Counted from the first letter of the stretch, positions 25,760 to 36,046 are shown. The stretch: DNA of 64,000 nt from Flaviaestuariibacter sp. (GCA_025963645.1 JAOQAI010000005.1:124001-188000); one strand, 5' to 3'. Made by a program: numbers and translations. Notes: generated from the sequence alone by a model not told the origin.

Positions 25760-26953
25760 TTATTCCCGCTCGTTATAATCAAATGGTAACATCGTAGCCA
25801 CTTTTTCCGACCAGGCCCAATAGCCCAGGCTTAAGAAATCTGCCGGCATGTAATAGCTGCCGTTCGCCTGTATCTCGATGGGCTTGCCATTGATAAGCGT
25901 TACCTTGGACATAAGCGCCGTGCTGCTCTTTGGAAACTGTTGCCGGTATTCTAAAGGCGCTGATCCTTTTTTATAAATGATCAACAGGTAGTCTGAAAAA
26001 TCGAGCCCGGCGGTAGTGTTGTTCACCGCATAAGCAATGCTATCACCTGTCAATTTTGAGCCGATGATTTCAATCACATCTTCCTGCGCTAAGATGCGAT
26101 CATAATAAGCGGAACTGTCCTGAACGATTTCGGCAACCGACACATTATTTTTTTGGGTACGGATGCGCCTGTTGTTGACTTCACGTACTCTTGCTTTTTC
26201 GGCATTTGGCATTCGTTTAAGCGCATATATATCAAAATGTTCTTCCGCGATCTTATTCCGGAAAAGGCTGCGCATGAAATGCATCATAGAGCCATAATAA
26301 ACCTCCTGGCGAGCCTTTGCCCAGCGGCGTTCCCTGCCACCACTTCCTTCCATGGGTTCAAACAAGGGATAACCACCATAATACAGATAACGTGTCTTGA
26401 AATTATAGGAGAAGTCTTCCAACTGGTAACGGATAGAATAGCCTAACGCTTTATTCTCGATGATCAGCGGCTCTAAGGCAATGGCGGTTAATTCATCCGT
26501 TTTTTTGGAGCGGCGAAATTTAATCACATTCTTATTCTTGAGGATACAGTTGCGGGATTGAGCGGAGGTGCCGATGAAATTATCCAGGAAAAATTTGCCC
26601 CATTTATCCCAGCCGTCTTTCTCAAAAGGCTCAACGATGACGGTCGCTAATTCCTTAGCTTTCGGCGTGAGTTTGATGGTCATATGCTCAGGCAAATTCG
26701 TTGTAATAATCGTTTGATTAAAGGTTTCAAACCCGATCGAGGAAACGATCAGGTCATACTTTCCTTCCGGAACGGACAAGCTAAAAGCACCTTGTCCGTT
26801 AGCAGTTGTACCAACGGATGTATTGCTTAAAAAAACGGAAGCTCCGCCGAGTGGTTGGCCGTTTTCTTTATCAACCACCACGCCTCTGAGTAATTTTTGG
26901 CTAAAGCAAGAAAGGCTGAGAAACAGGCAGCTCAATAAAATGATGGGTCTCAT
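25760..26953 (-). CDS. Exported CarboxypepD_reg-like domain protein
   Basis: Start placed at the ATG at 26953 (MRPIILLSCLFLSLSCFSQ), which gives a clean signal peptide; the track adds 14 residues ahead. The 397-residue product opens with a carboxypeptidase regulatory-like beta-sandwich: LLRGVVVDKENGQPLGGASVFLSNTSVGTTANGQGAF, about 20-60. It then has about 300 residues of a Bacteroidota-specific region (DGWDKWGKFFLDNFIGTSAQSRNC near 140) that is seen in proteins of unknown function and ends without an obvious beta-barrel or T9SS signal. Probably periplasmic or outer-membrane associated. Substrate unknown. Confidence 0.8.
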   Translation of the reverse strand: MRPIILLSCLFLSLSCFSQKLLRGVVVDKENGQPLGGASVFLSNTSVGTTANGQGAFSLSVPEGKYDLIVSSIGFETFNQTIITTNLPEHMTIKLTPKAKELATVIVEPFEKDGWDKWGKFFLDNFIGTSAQSRNCILKNKNVIKFRRSKKTDELTAIALEPLIIENKALGYSIRYQLEDFSYNFKTRYLYYGGYPLFEPMEGSGGRERRWAKARQEVYYGSMMHFMRSLFRNKIAEEHFDIYALKRMPNAEKARVREVNNRRIRTQKNNVSVAEIVQDSSAYYDRILAQEDVIEIIGSKLTGDSIAYAVNNTTAGLDFSDYLLIIYKKGSAPLEYRQQFPKSSTALMSKVTLINGKPIEIQANGSYYMPADFLSLGYWAWSEKVATMLPFDYNERE

Positions 26954-27001
26954 ATAAAACTTCAATAACCTGAAAATACTATCGCCTTTTGGCAATGGGC
27001 A

Positions 27002-27033
27002 TAAAAAAAGTCTGAGTGGTTCACTCAGACTTT
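27002..27033 (-). terminator. Rho-independent terminator of gyrB
   Basis: Minus-strand AAAGTCTGAGTG/CACTCAGACTTT stem followed by T7, about 28 nt after the gyrB stop. Confidence 0.85.
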
Positions 27034-27060
27034 AAACAGGTTATAAATAGTTAATGTCTT

Positions 27061-29154
<2,094 letters not shown>

Positions 29155-29243
29155 TCACAGGGAATGCACATTTTAAGGATGAATTTTGGTTCATTGGTAA
29201 ACGGGAATCCGTTTCAAGAGATATAAATTCTATCTTTGAAATC

Positions 29244-29816
29244 ATGGCGCAACCAGCTATCAACTTTATAAGCTCAGAAGATTATTTAGCAACAGAAAGG
29301 CTTGCTTTAGAAAAGCATGAATATTATAAGGGGGAAGTATTTGCCATGAGCGGCGCTTCGTTCGAGCACAATGTCATCGAAGACAATATCCGGGGAATTT
29401 TATATGGGCATTTAAAAGGCAGGCCGTGCCGGTCATTCGGCAGCAATCTGAGGGTCCATATCCCATCAAATACACTTTATACCTATCCAGATGTATTGAT
29501 CGTATGCGAGGAGCCGGAGTTTTTGGATGGAGAATTTGATACCTTACTAAATCCTGCGGTTATCATTGAAATCCTTTCTCCCTCCACCGGAAATTATGAC
29601 CGCGGCGCTAAATGGGACCTTTACCGCGAAATTGAAAGCCTGAAAGAGTATATTTTAATTGATAGCACCGCAATGCATATTGTGCAGTATGTACGGAACA
29701 ACGATAAGACCTGGATATTATCAGAAAACAAGAAAGCTGATGCTCATTTTACTATCCAAGCTATTGGACTGGCACTTTCGCTGAGTGAAGTTTATGACGG
29801 AGTGAGTTTTTCTTAA
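29244..29816 (+). CDS. Uma2 family (PD-(D/E)xK) putative nuclease
   Basis: A 190-residue Uma2/DUF820 protein. It has the family opening ISSEDYLATERLALEKHEYYKGEVFAMSG and a mid-region SNLRVHIP. The restriction-nuclease core is TYPDVLIVCEEP with AVIIEILSPSTGNYDRGAKWDLYREI (Asp, Glu and Lys of the D..ExK site, about residues 91-136). The family is abundant in cyanobacteria and present in many Bacteroidota genomes; its biological target is not established. It is the only plus-strand gene in a block of minus-strand genes, and its last 4 nt overlap the end of lpxD tail to tail. It may be an accessory, transferred gene. Confidence 0.88.
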   Translation: MAQPAINFISSEDYLATERLALEKHEYYKGEVFAMSGASFEHNVIEDNIRGILYGHLKGRPCRSFGSNLRVHIPSNTLYTYPDVLIVCEEPEFLDGEFDTLLNPAVIIEILSPSTGNYDRGAKWDLYREIESLKEYILIDSTAMHIVQYVRNNDKTWILSENKKADAHFTIQAIGLALSLSEVYDGVSFS

Positions 29817-30865
29817 GCTCCCACCTTTTCAGCAACCAGTTGCTTAATGATCTTTTCCAATTCATAAATGCGCTTCTCCAGCTCAGGTAGATTACGAAAA
29901 ACCGCCTGGCTGCGAAGAGCGCTGGTGTAATCGCTGGCGGGAGAGCCGGTTACGGAAGAATAAGGTTCTTTCAGGGTTTTACTGACGCCACTTTGGGCAT
30001 TGATCTTGGAGCCATCGGCAATTTGAATATGCCCTACTAAACCGGCTTGTCCGCCGATCAGTACATGATTACCAATCTTGGTAGAGCCGCTAACCCCGGC
30101 TTGTGCCGCAATTACGGTGCTTTTTCCGATCTCCACATTATGAGCGATCTGGATCAGGTTATCCAGTTTGGCCCCTGCCCGAATGCAGGTAGAGCCGATA
30201 GTGGCACGGTCAATCGTGGTATTAGCGCCTATTTCAACATGGTCTTCAATAATGACATTACCGATCTGCGGTACTTTTTTAAAAGAGCCATCCGCCTGCG
30301 GCGCAAAGCCAAAGCCATCGCCACCAACTACCGTTCCGGCATGGATGACCACATGATTATGCAAGACGCAGTCGTGGTAGATCTTAACACCGGGGTGCAG
30401 AATGCAGTTAGCGCCGATTGTTACATTATCGCCGATGTAAGAACTGGGGTAAACTTTTGTGCCGGCACCAATGGTTACATTTTCGCCGATATAAGAAAAT
30501 GCACCAACAAAAACGTCCTCTGCCAACTTTGCTGAAGGAGCGATATGACTGGGCTCCTGGATGCCTTTCATTTGCTGGCTCACCATTTCCTGGTATTTGC
30601 TCAGCAATTGTGCGAAAGCCGTGTACGCATCCGCTACCCGAACCAGCGTCAGTGTTACGGGTTCCCGCAGCTCATAGCCTTCATTGATAATGGCAATAGA
30701 AGCACTGGTCGTGTATAGATAATCTTCATATTTAGGATTGGCTAAAAAGGTAAGCTGTCCCGCCTGTGCTTCTTCAATTTTCCCAAAAGAGGTTACCGCT
30801 ACATCAGCAGTTCCTTCAATCTTTCCGTTCACTAATAAGGCAATCTGGGCGGCGGTAAACTGCAT
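29813..30865 (-). CDS. lpxD: UDP-3-O-acylglucosamine N-acyltransferase LpxD
   Basis: A 350-residue LpxD. The N-terminal domain (FTAAQIALLVNGKIEGTADVAVTSFGKIEEA) is followed by a left-handed beta-helix of hexapeptide repeats (about residues 105-300) containing VIHAGTVVGGDGFGFAPQ and VEIGANTTIDRATIG. QIAHNVEIGKST supplies the catalytic His. A C-terminal helix (RNLPELEKRIYELEKIIKQL) trimerises the protein. It adds the second hydroxy-acyl chain to UDP-3-O-acyl-glucosamine in lipid A synthesis in the cytoplasm. lpxC/fabZ are not in the window. The HD phosphohydrolase lies 117 nt upstream on the same strand. Confidence 0.95.
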   Translation of the reverse strand: MQFTAAQIALLVNGKIEGTADVAVTSFGKIEEAQAGQLTFLANPKYEDYLYTTSASIAIINEGYELREPVTLTLVRVADAYTAFAQLLSKYQEMVSQQMKGIQEPSHIAPSAKLAEDVFVGAFSYIGENVTIGAGTKVYPSSYIGDNVTIGANCILHPGVKIYHDCVLHNHVVIHAGTVVGGDGFGFAPQADGSFKKVPQIGNVIIEDHVEIGANTTIDRATIGSTCIRAGAKLDNLIQIAHNVEIGKSTVIAAQAGVSGSTKIGNHVLIGGQAGLVGHIQIADGSKINAQSGVSKTLKEPYSSVTGSPASDYTSALRSQAVFRNLPELEKRIYELEKIIKQLVAEKVGA

Positions 30866-30982
30866 GTTTTATTAAAAGTAAAAAGTGAAAACTCTAAGTA
30901 AAAAGTATAAAAGAGCTTACGAAAGGTAAAGCAGGCTTATCCTATTCGGGTTTTAAGTTTTGACTTTTTACTTTTGACTTCC

Positions 30983-32197
30983 TTAACGAAGATAACAAAG
31001 GTAATATTTTTTGACAGGGGTGGAAAGCTGATGATGTATCAGTGCATTATCTACTTTTGAAATATCCGTCACCACATTATCCTTGAACAGCACTTTTATA
31101 TGCTCATCGTTAGGATTATATGTAGTATTGGCGGCATTGCCGGTAAAGACAAAATACGCGGCTTCCTCCTCTGAAATACCAAGTTTCTGTGCTACTTCAG
31201 AGCGGTAGGTGGCAATCAATAGCGGATCGAAAGGCTCCGGCTGAAACTTTACCTTTAAAAGCTTGCGTTCCACAATGCCTTTGCATAACCTTGACAAAAC
31301 TTTATCAAAATGCCCGCACCAGTTTTTTATTGAGCACAGCACATCCGAGTCATCTAATTGCGTAAACTTTTCCAGGTGCTTTATAAAATTGCCATCGGGC
31401 TGGTGTTCTTTCATGAAGAAGTCAAGGTTGTTGGATACAGCATTCAGTTCAATGCCGGCACCAATCAGCTCCTGTGCTCTTTCAATGGTTTTTACCAGCA
31501 TTAATTCGGCAGCCATTACTGCTTTGTGCAGGTAAACCTGCCAGTACATGAGCCGGCGCGCTACTAAAAACTTCTCTACCGAAAAGATGGCCTTTTCCTC
31601 GATCATCAGTTCACCTTCATGCACCGTCAGCATTTTCAGGATGCGGTCGTAGCCAATCACGCCTTCCGATACGCCGGTAAAAAACGAGTCACGGGTCAGG
31701 TAATCCATGCGATCAACATCTAATTGCCCTGATACTAACTGGTGCAAAAACTGCTTCGGATAAGTATCGTTAAAAATGGCAATGGCGATATCTAATTGTC
31801 CACCCAGTTGTTCATTCAGCAATCCTAAGATGAGCGAAGAAATATCTTCATGGTGTACACCTTTGATGAGCTTGCGTTCCAGTGCATGGGAGTAAGGACC
31901 GTGTCCAATATCATGTAGGAGAATAGCAATCTTGGCGCCCCGCTCTTCCTCCTTTGTAATAGCTACTCCTTTATTCCGCAGTTCGTTCAGTGCCAATCCC
32001 ATCAGGTGGTAAGCGCCTAAAGCATGATGAAAACGGGTATGCACTGCGCCAGGATATACAAGTGAGGCAAATGCCATTTGATGAATGCGCCGCAGGCGTT
32101 GAAAGTAAGGATGCGAAACGATCTCGAAGATCAGCGGATCATCAATTGTAATAAAGCCATAGACCGGGTCGTTAATGATCTTGCGGACATACGCCAT
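30983..32197 (-). CDS. HD-domain phosphohydrolase (dNTPase/SAMHD1-like)
   Basis: A 404-residue HD-superfamily protein. It begins with RKIINDPVYGFITIDDPLIFEIVSHPYFQRLRRI. The metal site runs HTRFHHALGAYHLM (about residues 52-65), ILLHDIGHGPYSHALE (HD motif, about 92-107) and then DVDRMDYLTRDSFFTG (the second Asp, about 160-175). This layout is that of the dGTP triphosphohydrolase/SAMHD1-like class, cytoplasmic, acting on nucleotides; the actual substrate is unproven. It sits between lpxD (same strand) and porX (divergent, 190 nt). That neighbourhood is one I associate with Bacteroidota. Confidence 0.87.
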   Translation of the reverse strand: MAYVRKIINDPVYGFITIDDPLIFEIVSHPYFQRLRRIHQMAFASLVYPGAVHTRFHHALGAYHLMGLALNELRNKGVAITKEEERGAKIAILLHDIGHGPYSHALERKLIKGVHHEDISSLILGLLNEQLGGQLDIAIAIFNDTYPKQFLHQLVSGQLDVDRMDYLTRDSFFTGVSEGVIGYDRILKMLTVHEGELMIEEKAIFSVEKFLVARRLMYWQVYLHKAVMAAELMLVKTIERAQELIGAGIELNAVSNNLDFFMKEHQPDGNFIKHLEKFTQLDDSDVLCSIKNWCGHFDKVLSRLCKGIVERKLLKVKFQPEPFDPLLIATYRSEVAQKLGISEEEAAYFVFTGNAANTTYNPNDEHIKVLFKDNVVTDISKVDNALIHHQLSTPVKKYYLCYLR

Positions 32198-32387
32198 GAA
32201 AAGTACGATTTACGAAGTGTGAGGGACGAAGGTAATCGATTACTACTCTTACTTAAAGCAGTGCTGCGTATTGGCTACCTTTATGAAGCGTTAAGAAAAC
32301 CGCTGGAAATTAGACGAGGCTGTATATGGAATGATAATTTGTATATAAACGGGCATCGTACTTCGTAATTCATAAATCATACTTGGC

Positions 32388-33941
32388 ATGGCAGTAGCAA
32401 AGATACTTTGGGTAGATGATGAGATCGAGAGCTTGCAATCACAGAAGATTTTTTTAGAGAACAAGGGTTATTCAGTGCATACACTGACGAATGGTTTTGA
32501 TGCCATCGATTATATAAAAGAGAACATTGTAGATGTGGTATTGATCGACGAAACCATGCCGGGAATTACCGGCTTGGAAACTTTAGCCAAGATCAAGGAA
32601 TATAATTCAGGTATACCGGTAGTGCTCATTACGAAGAATGAAACGGAAAACCTAATGAACGAGGCAATCGGCAGCCAGATATCCGATTACCTGATAAAGC
32701 CCGTAAACCCCAACCAGGTATGGCTTTCCTTAAAAAAGATTATCGATAACCGGCGTTTGGTAGCGGAAAAAACAACCACCTCTTACCAGCAGCAGTTTCG
32801 CAATCTTTTCATGGCGCTCAATTCCAATCCTGACTATAACGAATGGATGGGCATTTATAAAGAACTCGTGCATTGGGAATTGAACCTACAGAAAAGCGAC
32901 AGCCCGGAAATGATCGAAGTTTTCCAATCGCAGAAGAACGAAGCAAACACAGAATTTTTTAAATTCATCTCCCGCAATTATACCTCCTGGCTGAAGCCCG
33001 GCGCCAAGAAGCCCATCATGTCGCACACGCTGATCAAAGAAAAAGTGCTGCCGCAATTGGAGAAAGGCGTTCCGGTTTTCTTTGTGCTGATCGATAACCT
33101 ACGTTTTGATCAGTGGCGAACGATCCAATCCATTTTCGCGGAGAGCTTTCGCATGGTGGAAGAGGATACGTTTTACAGCATTCTGCCCACAGCTACACAG
33201 TATGCCCGCAATGCCATCTTCGCCGGTATGATGCCGCTGGAGATCGAAAAGAAATACCCCAACCTTTGGAAGAACGATGAAGAAGAAGGAGGCAAGAATA
33301 TGAGCGAAGAAGATTTCTTCCGCGGCCACATGGCGGCTTCGGGTAAGGATGGCATGCGCTATTCCTACACCAAAGTGGTAAACAACGGCGCGGGGTTAGA
33401 CCTTGTCAATAATATTCATAACCTGCTGAATAACGATCTGAATGTGATCGTTTACAACTTCGTGGACATGCTCAGTCATGCCCGCACCGAAATGGAAGTA
33501 TTGAAAGAATTGGCAGGCGATGAGACCAGCTATCGGAGCATCACGGCTTCCTGGTTCGAGCATTCGCCGCTGCACCAGGCGCTTAAAAAGATCGCGGATA
33601 AAAACATCAAGATCGTGCTGGCTACTGACCACGGCAGTGTGCGGGTGAAAACACCGATCAAAGTAATTGGCGATAAGCAAACGACCACCAACCTTCGTTA
33701 TAAGCATGGTCGCAACCTGAACTACGACCCGAAGGAAGTGCTGGCTTTTAAAGACCCGAAAGAAGGCGGACTGCCCTCACCAACCATCAATTCCTCTTAC
33801 ATATTTGGAGGAGAAGATGTGTTCTTATGTTACCCAAATAATTACAATCATTACGTCAATTATTATAAGAACACGTTTCAGCACGGCGGGATTAGCCTGG
33901 AAGAAATGATCGTGCCGGTGATACAGATGGTGAGTAAGTAA
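32388..33941 (+). CDS. porX: PorX-type response regulator of type IX secretion (REC-PglZ)
   Basis: A 517-residue PorX. Residues 4 to about 122 form the receiver domain (WVDDE, phospho-acceptor D54 in VLIDETMPG, and LIKPVNP with the conserved Lys). The C-terminal part is an alkaline-phosphatase-superfamily PglZ domain: FFVLIDNLRFDQW (about 231-243), the nucleophile region ILPTATQYARNAIFAGMMP (about 264-282) and the metal ligand segment ATDHGSVR (about 408). In Porphyromonas PorX with the PorY kinase controls T9SS gene expression, and the domain has phosphodiesterase activity on oligonucleotides. Here it probably governs secretion of cargo such as the Asp-box protein. porY and the T9SS machine genes are not in the window. 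Confidence 0.93.
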   Translation: MAVAKILWVDDEIESLQSQKIFLENKGYSVHTLTNGFDAIDYIKENIVDVVLIDETMPGITGLETLAKIKEYNSGIPVVLITKNETENLMNEAIGSQISDYLIKPVNPNQVWLSLKKIIDNRRLVAEKTTTSYQQQFRNLFMALNSNPDYNEWMGIYKELVHWELNLQKSDSPEMIEVFQSQKNEANTEFFKFISRNYTSWLKPGAKKPIMSHTLIKEKVLPQLEKGVPVFFVLIDNLRFDQWRTIQSIFAESFRMVEEDTFYSILPTATQYARNAIFAGMMPLEIEKKYPNLWKNDEEEGGKNMSEEDFFRGHMAASGKDGMRYSYTKVVNNGAGLDLVNNIHNLLNNDLNVIVYNFVDMLSHARTEMEVLKELAGDETSYRSITASWFEHSPLHQALKKIADKNIKIVLATDHGSVRVKTPIKVIGDKQTTTNLRYKHGRNLNYDPKEVLAFKDPKEGGLPSPTINSSYIFGGEDVFLCYPNNYNHYVNYYKNTFQHGGISLEEMIVPVIQMVSK

Positions 33942-33945
33942 GCCT

Positions 33946-33972
33946 CCTGTCCCCCTAAAGGGGGAACTCAGG
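33946..33972. repeat. Dispersed palindromic repeat, copy 1
   Basis: 27-nt element containing CCCCCTAAAGGGGG just after porX. Its reverse complement matches 47008-47034 at 26 of 27 positions, and the core recurs inside the kinase-RapZ gene. Confidence 0.8.
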
Positions 33973-34024
33973 TCAATGATACTTTTGTTTTACAGATAGT
34001 TTTCAAGAATAATAAGGCTGACGC

Positions 34025-34057
34025 AGACCTTACAGGTTTCAAAAACCTGTAAGGTCT
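34025..34057. repeat. 15-bp-arm hairpin repeat (terminator-like)
   Basis: AGACCTTACAGGTTT / AAACCTGTAAGGTCT perfect arms with a 3-nt loop between convergent porX and the small membrane gene. Same family as 15878-15909, with a compensatory C-G to T-A change. It may act as a bidirectional terminator, though flanking T-runs are short. Confidence 0.7.
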
Positions 34058-34160
34058 TTATGATGTTTTGCATTAACGGTTTGTCTGAAAGTATAGGATT
34101 TTGTTGGAAATGTGAATGCAGTATCCTGATTGATCAATGATACAAGTCGAATAGAAGTTA

Positions 34161-34430
34161 TTACTTTCCAAGTTGAAAAATAATCCATAACAGCAGAAAA
34201 ATAATCATTAACCCAACCAATTGTCCTACAACTAAATTCTTCTTCCCGGACTTCCAATCGGTTATTATATTGTAGCTTATTCCAATGACCATTAAGGGAA
34301 GGCCGGTGTAAACTAACCAATCGTAATTTTTTCCTGTAATGGTATAAGCTACGGATAGAAGTAATCCTATATAGCCCAGATTGCGTAGTAGCGGCTGTAA
34401 TTGTTTTATGCTAAAAAAGTTTGAGCCCAT
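34161..34430 (-). CDS. Small membrane protein (paralogue A)
   Basis: 89 residues with about three hydrophobic segments (LGYIGLLLSVAYTI, LVYTGLPLMVIGISYNII, LVGLMIIFLLLWIIF) joined by a basic loop DWKSGKKNL. It resembles the neighbouring 34492-34773 product in size, helix spacing and the DWKxGxKK loop, so the two are probably tandem duplicates. No family recognised and no catalytic residues. The ATG at 34430 gives a short polar N-terminus (MGSNFFSIKQLQPL). The two genes are 61 nt apart on the same strand and probably co-transcribed. Confidence 0.65.
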   Translation of the reverse strand: MGSNFFSIKQLQPLLRNLGYIGLLLSVAYTITGKNYDWLVYTGLPLMVIGISYNIITDWKSGKKNLVVGQLVGLMIIFLLLWIIFQLGK

Positions 34431-34491
34431 TTCGAGTGAATGACTTTAGTGCATTTCAAAGTTAAAGCTTTGCTTAATAAATTCTCGCTCC

Positions 34492-34773
34492 TTATGGGTT
34501 TCGCATTTTAAAATACCCAACAATAATACCTGCAATAATAGCTACCGTCAATATCAGCAGCCGGCTGCGCACTGCTTTCTTGTTGCCGCGCTTCCAGTCG
34601 CGGATCAGTTTATAAACATAGCTGGACAGAATGATAAGGGCGCCAAGGTAAAACAGCCATTGCTGCTCTTTGAAAGCCGTGCGGGAAAGGATTAATAAAA
34701 TCAATCCCAAAAATTCCAGCCAGCTGAAGGCTGCTGCTGTTTTATTTGATAGTTCCGTGTTTGTATTTTCCAT
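34492..34773 (-). CDS. Small membrane protein (paralogue B)
   Basis: 93 residues. A polar N-terminus (MENTNTELSNKTAAA) precedes three hydrophobic segments (FLGLILLILSRTAF, LFYLGALIILSSYVYKLI, LLILTVAIIAGIIVGYF) and a basic loop DWKRGNKKAV matching DWKSGKK of the downstream gene. Unknown function. It is the upstream member of the pair and diverges from the 34856-35161 gene, their starts being only 82 nt apart. Confidence 0.7.
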   Translation of the reverse strand: MENTNTELSNKTAAAFSWLEFLGLILLILSRTAFKEQQWLFYLGALIILSSYVYKLIRDWKRGNKKAVRSRLLILTVAIIAGIIVGYFKMRNP

Positions 34774-34855
34774 AATAAGTGTTCTGGCATCTCTGGCAAA
34801 GATGCAATATTTTTACCGCTCACTAAACGCTTCGCCAGAGGCGGAAAATGGTTAC

Positions 34856-35161
34856 ATGAAGTATACGCAAACCACACTCGATAAGATCGGGAAGATCGTA
34901 GAAGAAACCGGCTATATCGTTCGCTATGAACGCGGGTCATTTCAAAGCGGCTATTGTATTTTGGAAGACAAGAAAGTAGTCGTGCTGAATAAGTTTCTTC
35001 AGTTAGAAGGGCGCATTAATACGTTGATTGACCTGATTCCGGCATTGAAGATCGACGCCGAAACCTTATCCCCGGAAAGCCGCAAAGTGTTTGATGACAT
35101 CATGGGACGCTATCATACCTCGGGAGACATTGGTGAAGTTGATAAGTCGGAGAATGGGTAG
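34856..35161 (+). CDS. Conserved hypothetical protein, 101 aa
   Basis: I start at the ATG at 34856 (MKYTQTTLDKIGKIVEETGY). The track's start at 34670 adds 62 residues antisense to the small membrane protein gene. The product is small, soluble and mixed alpha/beta. It has a recognisable FQSGYCILEDKKVVVLNKFLQLEGRINTLIDLIP core (about residues 26-60) that I associate with a Bacteroidota-restricted hypothetical family of unknown role. Its last codons overlap the start of the metallo-hydrolase (ATGGGTAG), suggesting translational coupling and a shared function. Confidence 0.75.
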   Translation: MKYTQTTLDKIGKIVEETGYIVRYERGSFQSGYCILEDKKVVVLNKFLQLEGRINTLIDLIPALKIDAETLSPESRKVFDDIMGRYHTSGDIGEVDKSENG

Positions 35162-35990
35162 CCTCACTTTTCAACCTTTCAACGAATCAACTTTTCAACT
35201 AGCTTCACCCAACGTGACCTGTCCTCCTTTAACCATAACCTTTCTTGGCACCGGCACCAGCAGCGGCGTACCCATGATCGCCTGCCGTTGTGAGGTATGC
35301 ACTTCCACAGATAAAAAAGACAATCGCCTTCGTTCCAGCATTTTGGTGCAGTCAGCTACCACAACAATTGTTGTAGATACCACGCCAGACTTTCGTTACC
35401 AGATGTTGCGGGCAAATGTGCGGCAGCTGGATGCCGTCTTGTTCACGCATTCACATAAAGACCATATAGCGGGATTAGATGATGTGCGGGCTTATAACTT
35501 CTTCCAGGATATTCCAATGAAGCTGTACGCTAATCAAATGACGATCGATGCACTGATGCGGGAATTCGCTTATGCTTTCGCCGATAAAAAGTATCCGGGT
35601 GTGCCGAACTTGGAATTGAACACCATTGATATGACGCCTTTTTTCATTGGAGATATCCCAGTTACTCCCATACTTGTCTGGCACTTAAAAATGCCGGTCT
35701 TTGGCTTTCGGTTTGGCGCTTTTACGTACATCACCGATGCCAACCACATTGAGGAAGAAGAAAAGCAAAAGATATGGGGCTCCAAAGTTTTGGTGTTGAA
35801 TGCACTCCGGAAGGAGAAGCATATTTCGCATTTTACCCTCGATGAAGCGATTGAACTGGCAAGCGAGCTGCAAATTCCGCAGGCTTATTTTACGCATATT
35901 TCGCATCAGTTAGGCAAGCACGAAACGATTAGTGGCGAGTTACCCGAAGGTATTCATCTCGCTCATGATGGGCTGGTTTTGAATGTATAG
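35154..35990 (+). CDS. Metallo-beta-lactamase fold hydrolase (PhnP-like)
   Basis: A 278-residue MBL-fold hydrolase read from the ATG at 35154. Core features are ITFLGTGTSSGVPMIACRCEVC (about residues 29-50, with the Cys cluster typical of PhnP-like enzymes), FTHSHKDHIAGLDDVRAY (HxHxDH metal site) and late HISHQLGKHE. PhnP is a phosphoribosyl cyclic phosphodiesterase; the substrate here is not known. The first 27 or so residues (SLTFQPFNESTFQLASP) are encoded by a simple TTTCAAC-type repeat that looks intergenic. Relatives begin near LTITFLG, so the native start is uncertain; a GTG at 35214 is an alternative. Overlaps the preceding gene by 8 nt. Confidence 0.85.
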   Translation: MGSLTFQPFNESTFQLASPNVTCPPLTITFLGTGTSSGVPMIACRCEVCTSTDKKDNRLRSSILVQSATTTIVVDTTPDFRYQMLRANVRQLDAVLFTHSHKDHIAGLDDVRAYNFFQDIPMKLYANQMTIDALMREFAYAFADKKYPGVPNLELNTIDMTPFFIGDIPVTPILVWHLKMPVFGFRFGAFTYITDANHIEEEEKQKIWGSKVLVLNALRKEKHISHFTLDEAIELASELQIPQAYFTHISHQLGKHETISGELPEGIHLAHDGLVLNV

Positions 35991-36038
35991 TGTGGTATCC
36001 TGTTAATCTTTTTCATCTGCTAATCCGCGGTTCCTCCT

Positions 36039-36046
36039 TACTTTTG
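36039..36046 (+). promoter_or_regulatory. -7 box for the acyl-CoA dehydrogenase gene
   Basis: TACTTTTG, an exact TAnnTTTG, ending 26 nt before the ATG at 36073. The -33 element is not evident. Confidence 0.45.

Noticed and set aside
30866-30982. AAAAGTAAAAAGT / ACTTTTTACTTTT inverted repeat between lpxD and the HD gene as a phage attachment site
   Set aside because: Low-complexity AT sequence that pairs by composition; there is no integrase or tRNA nearby.
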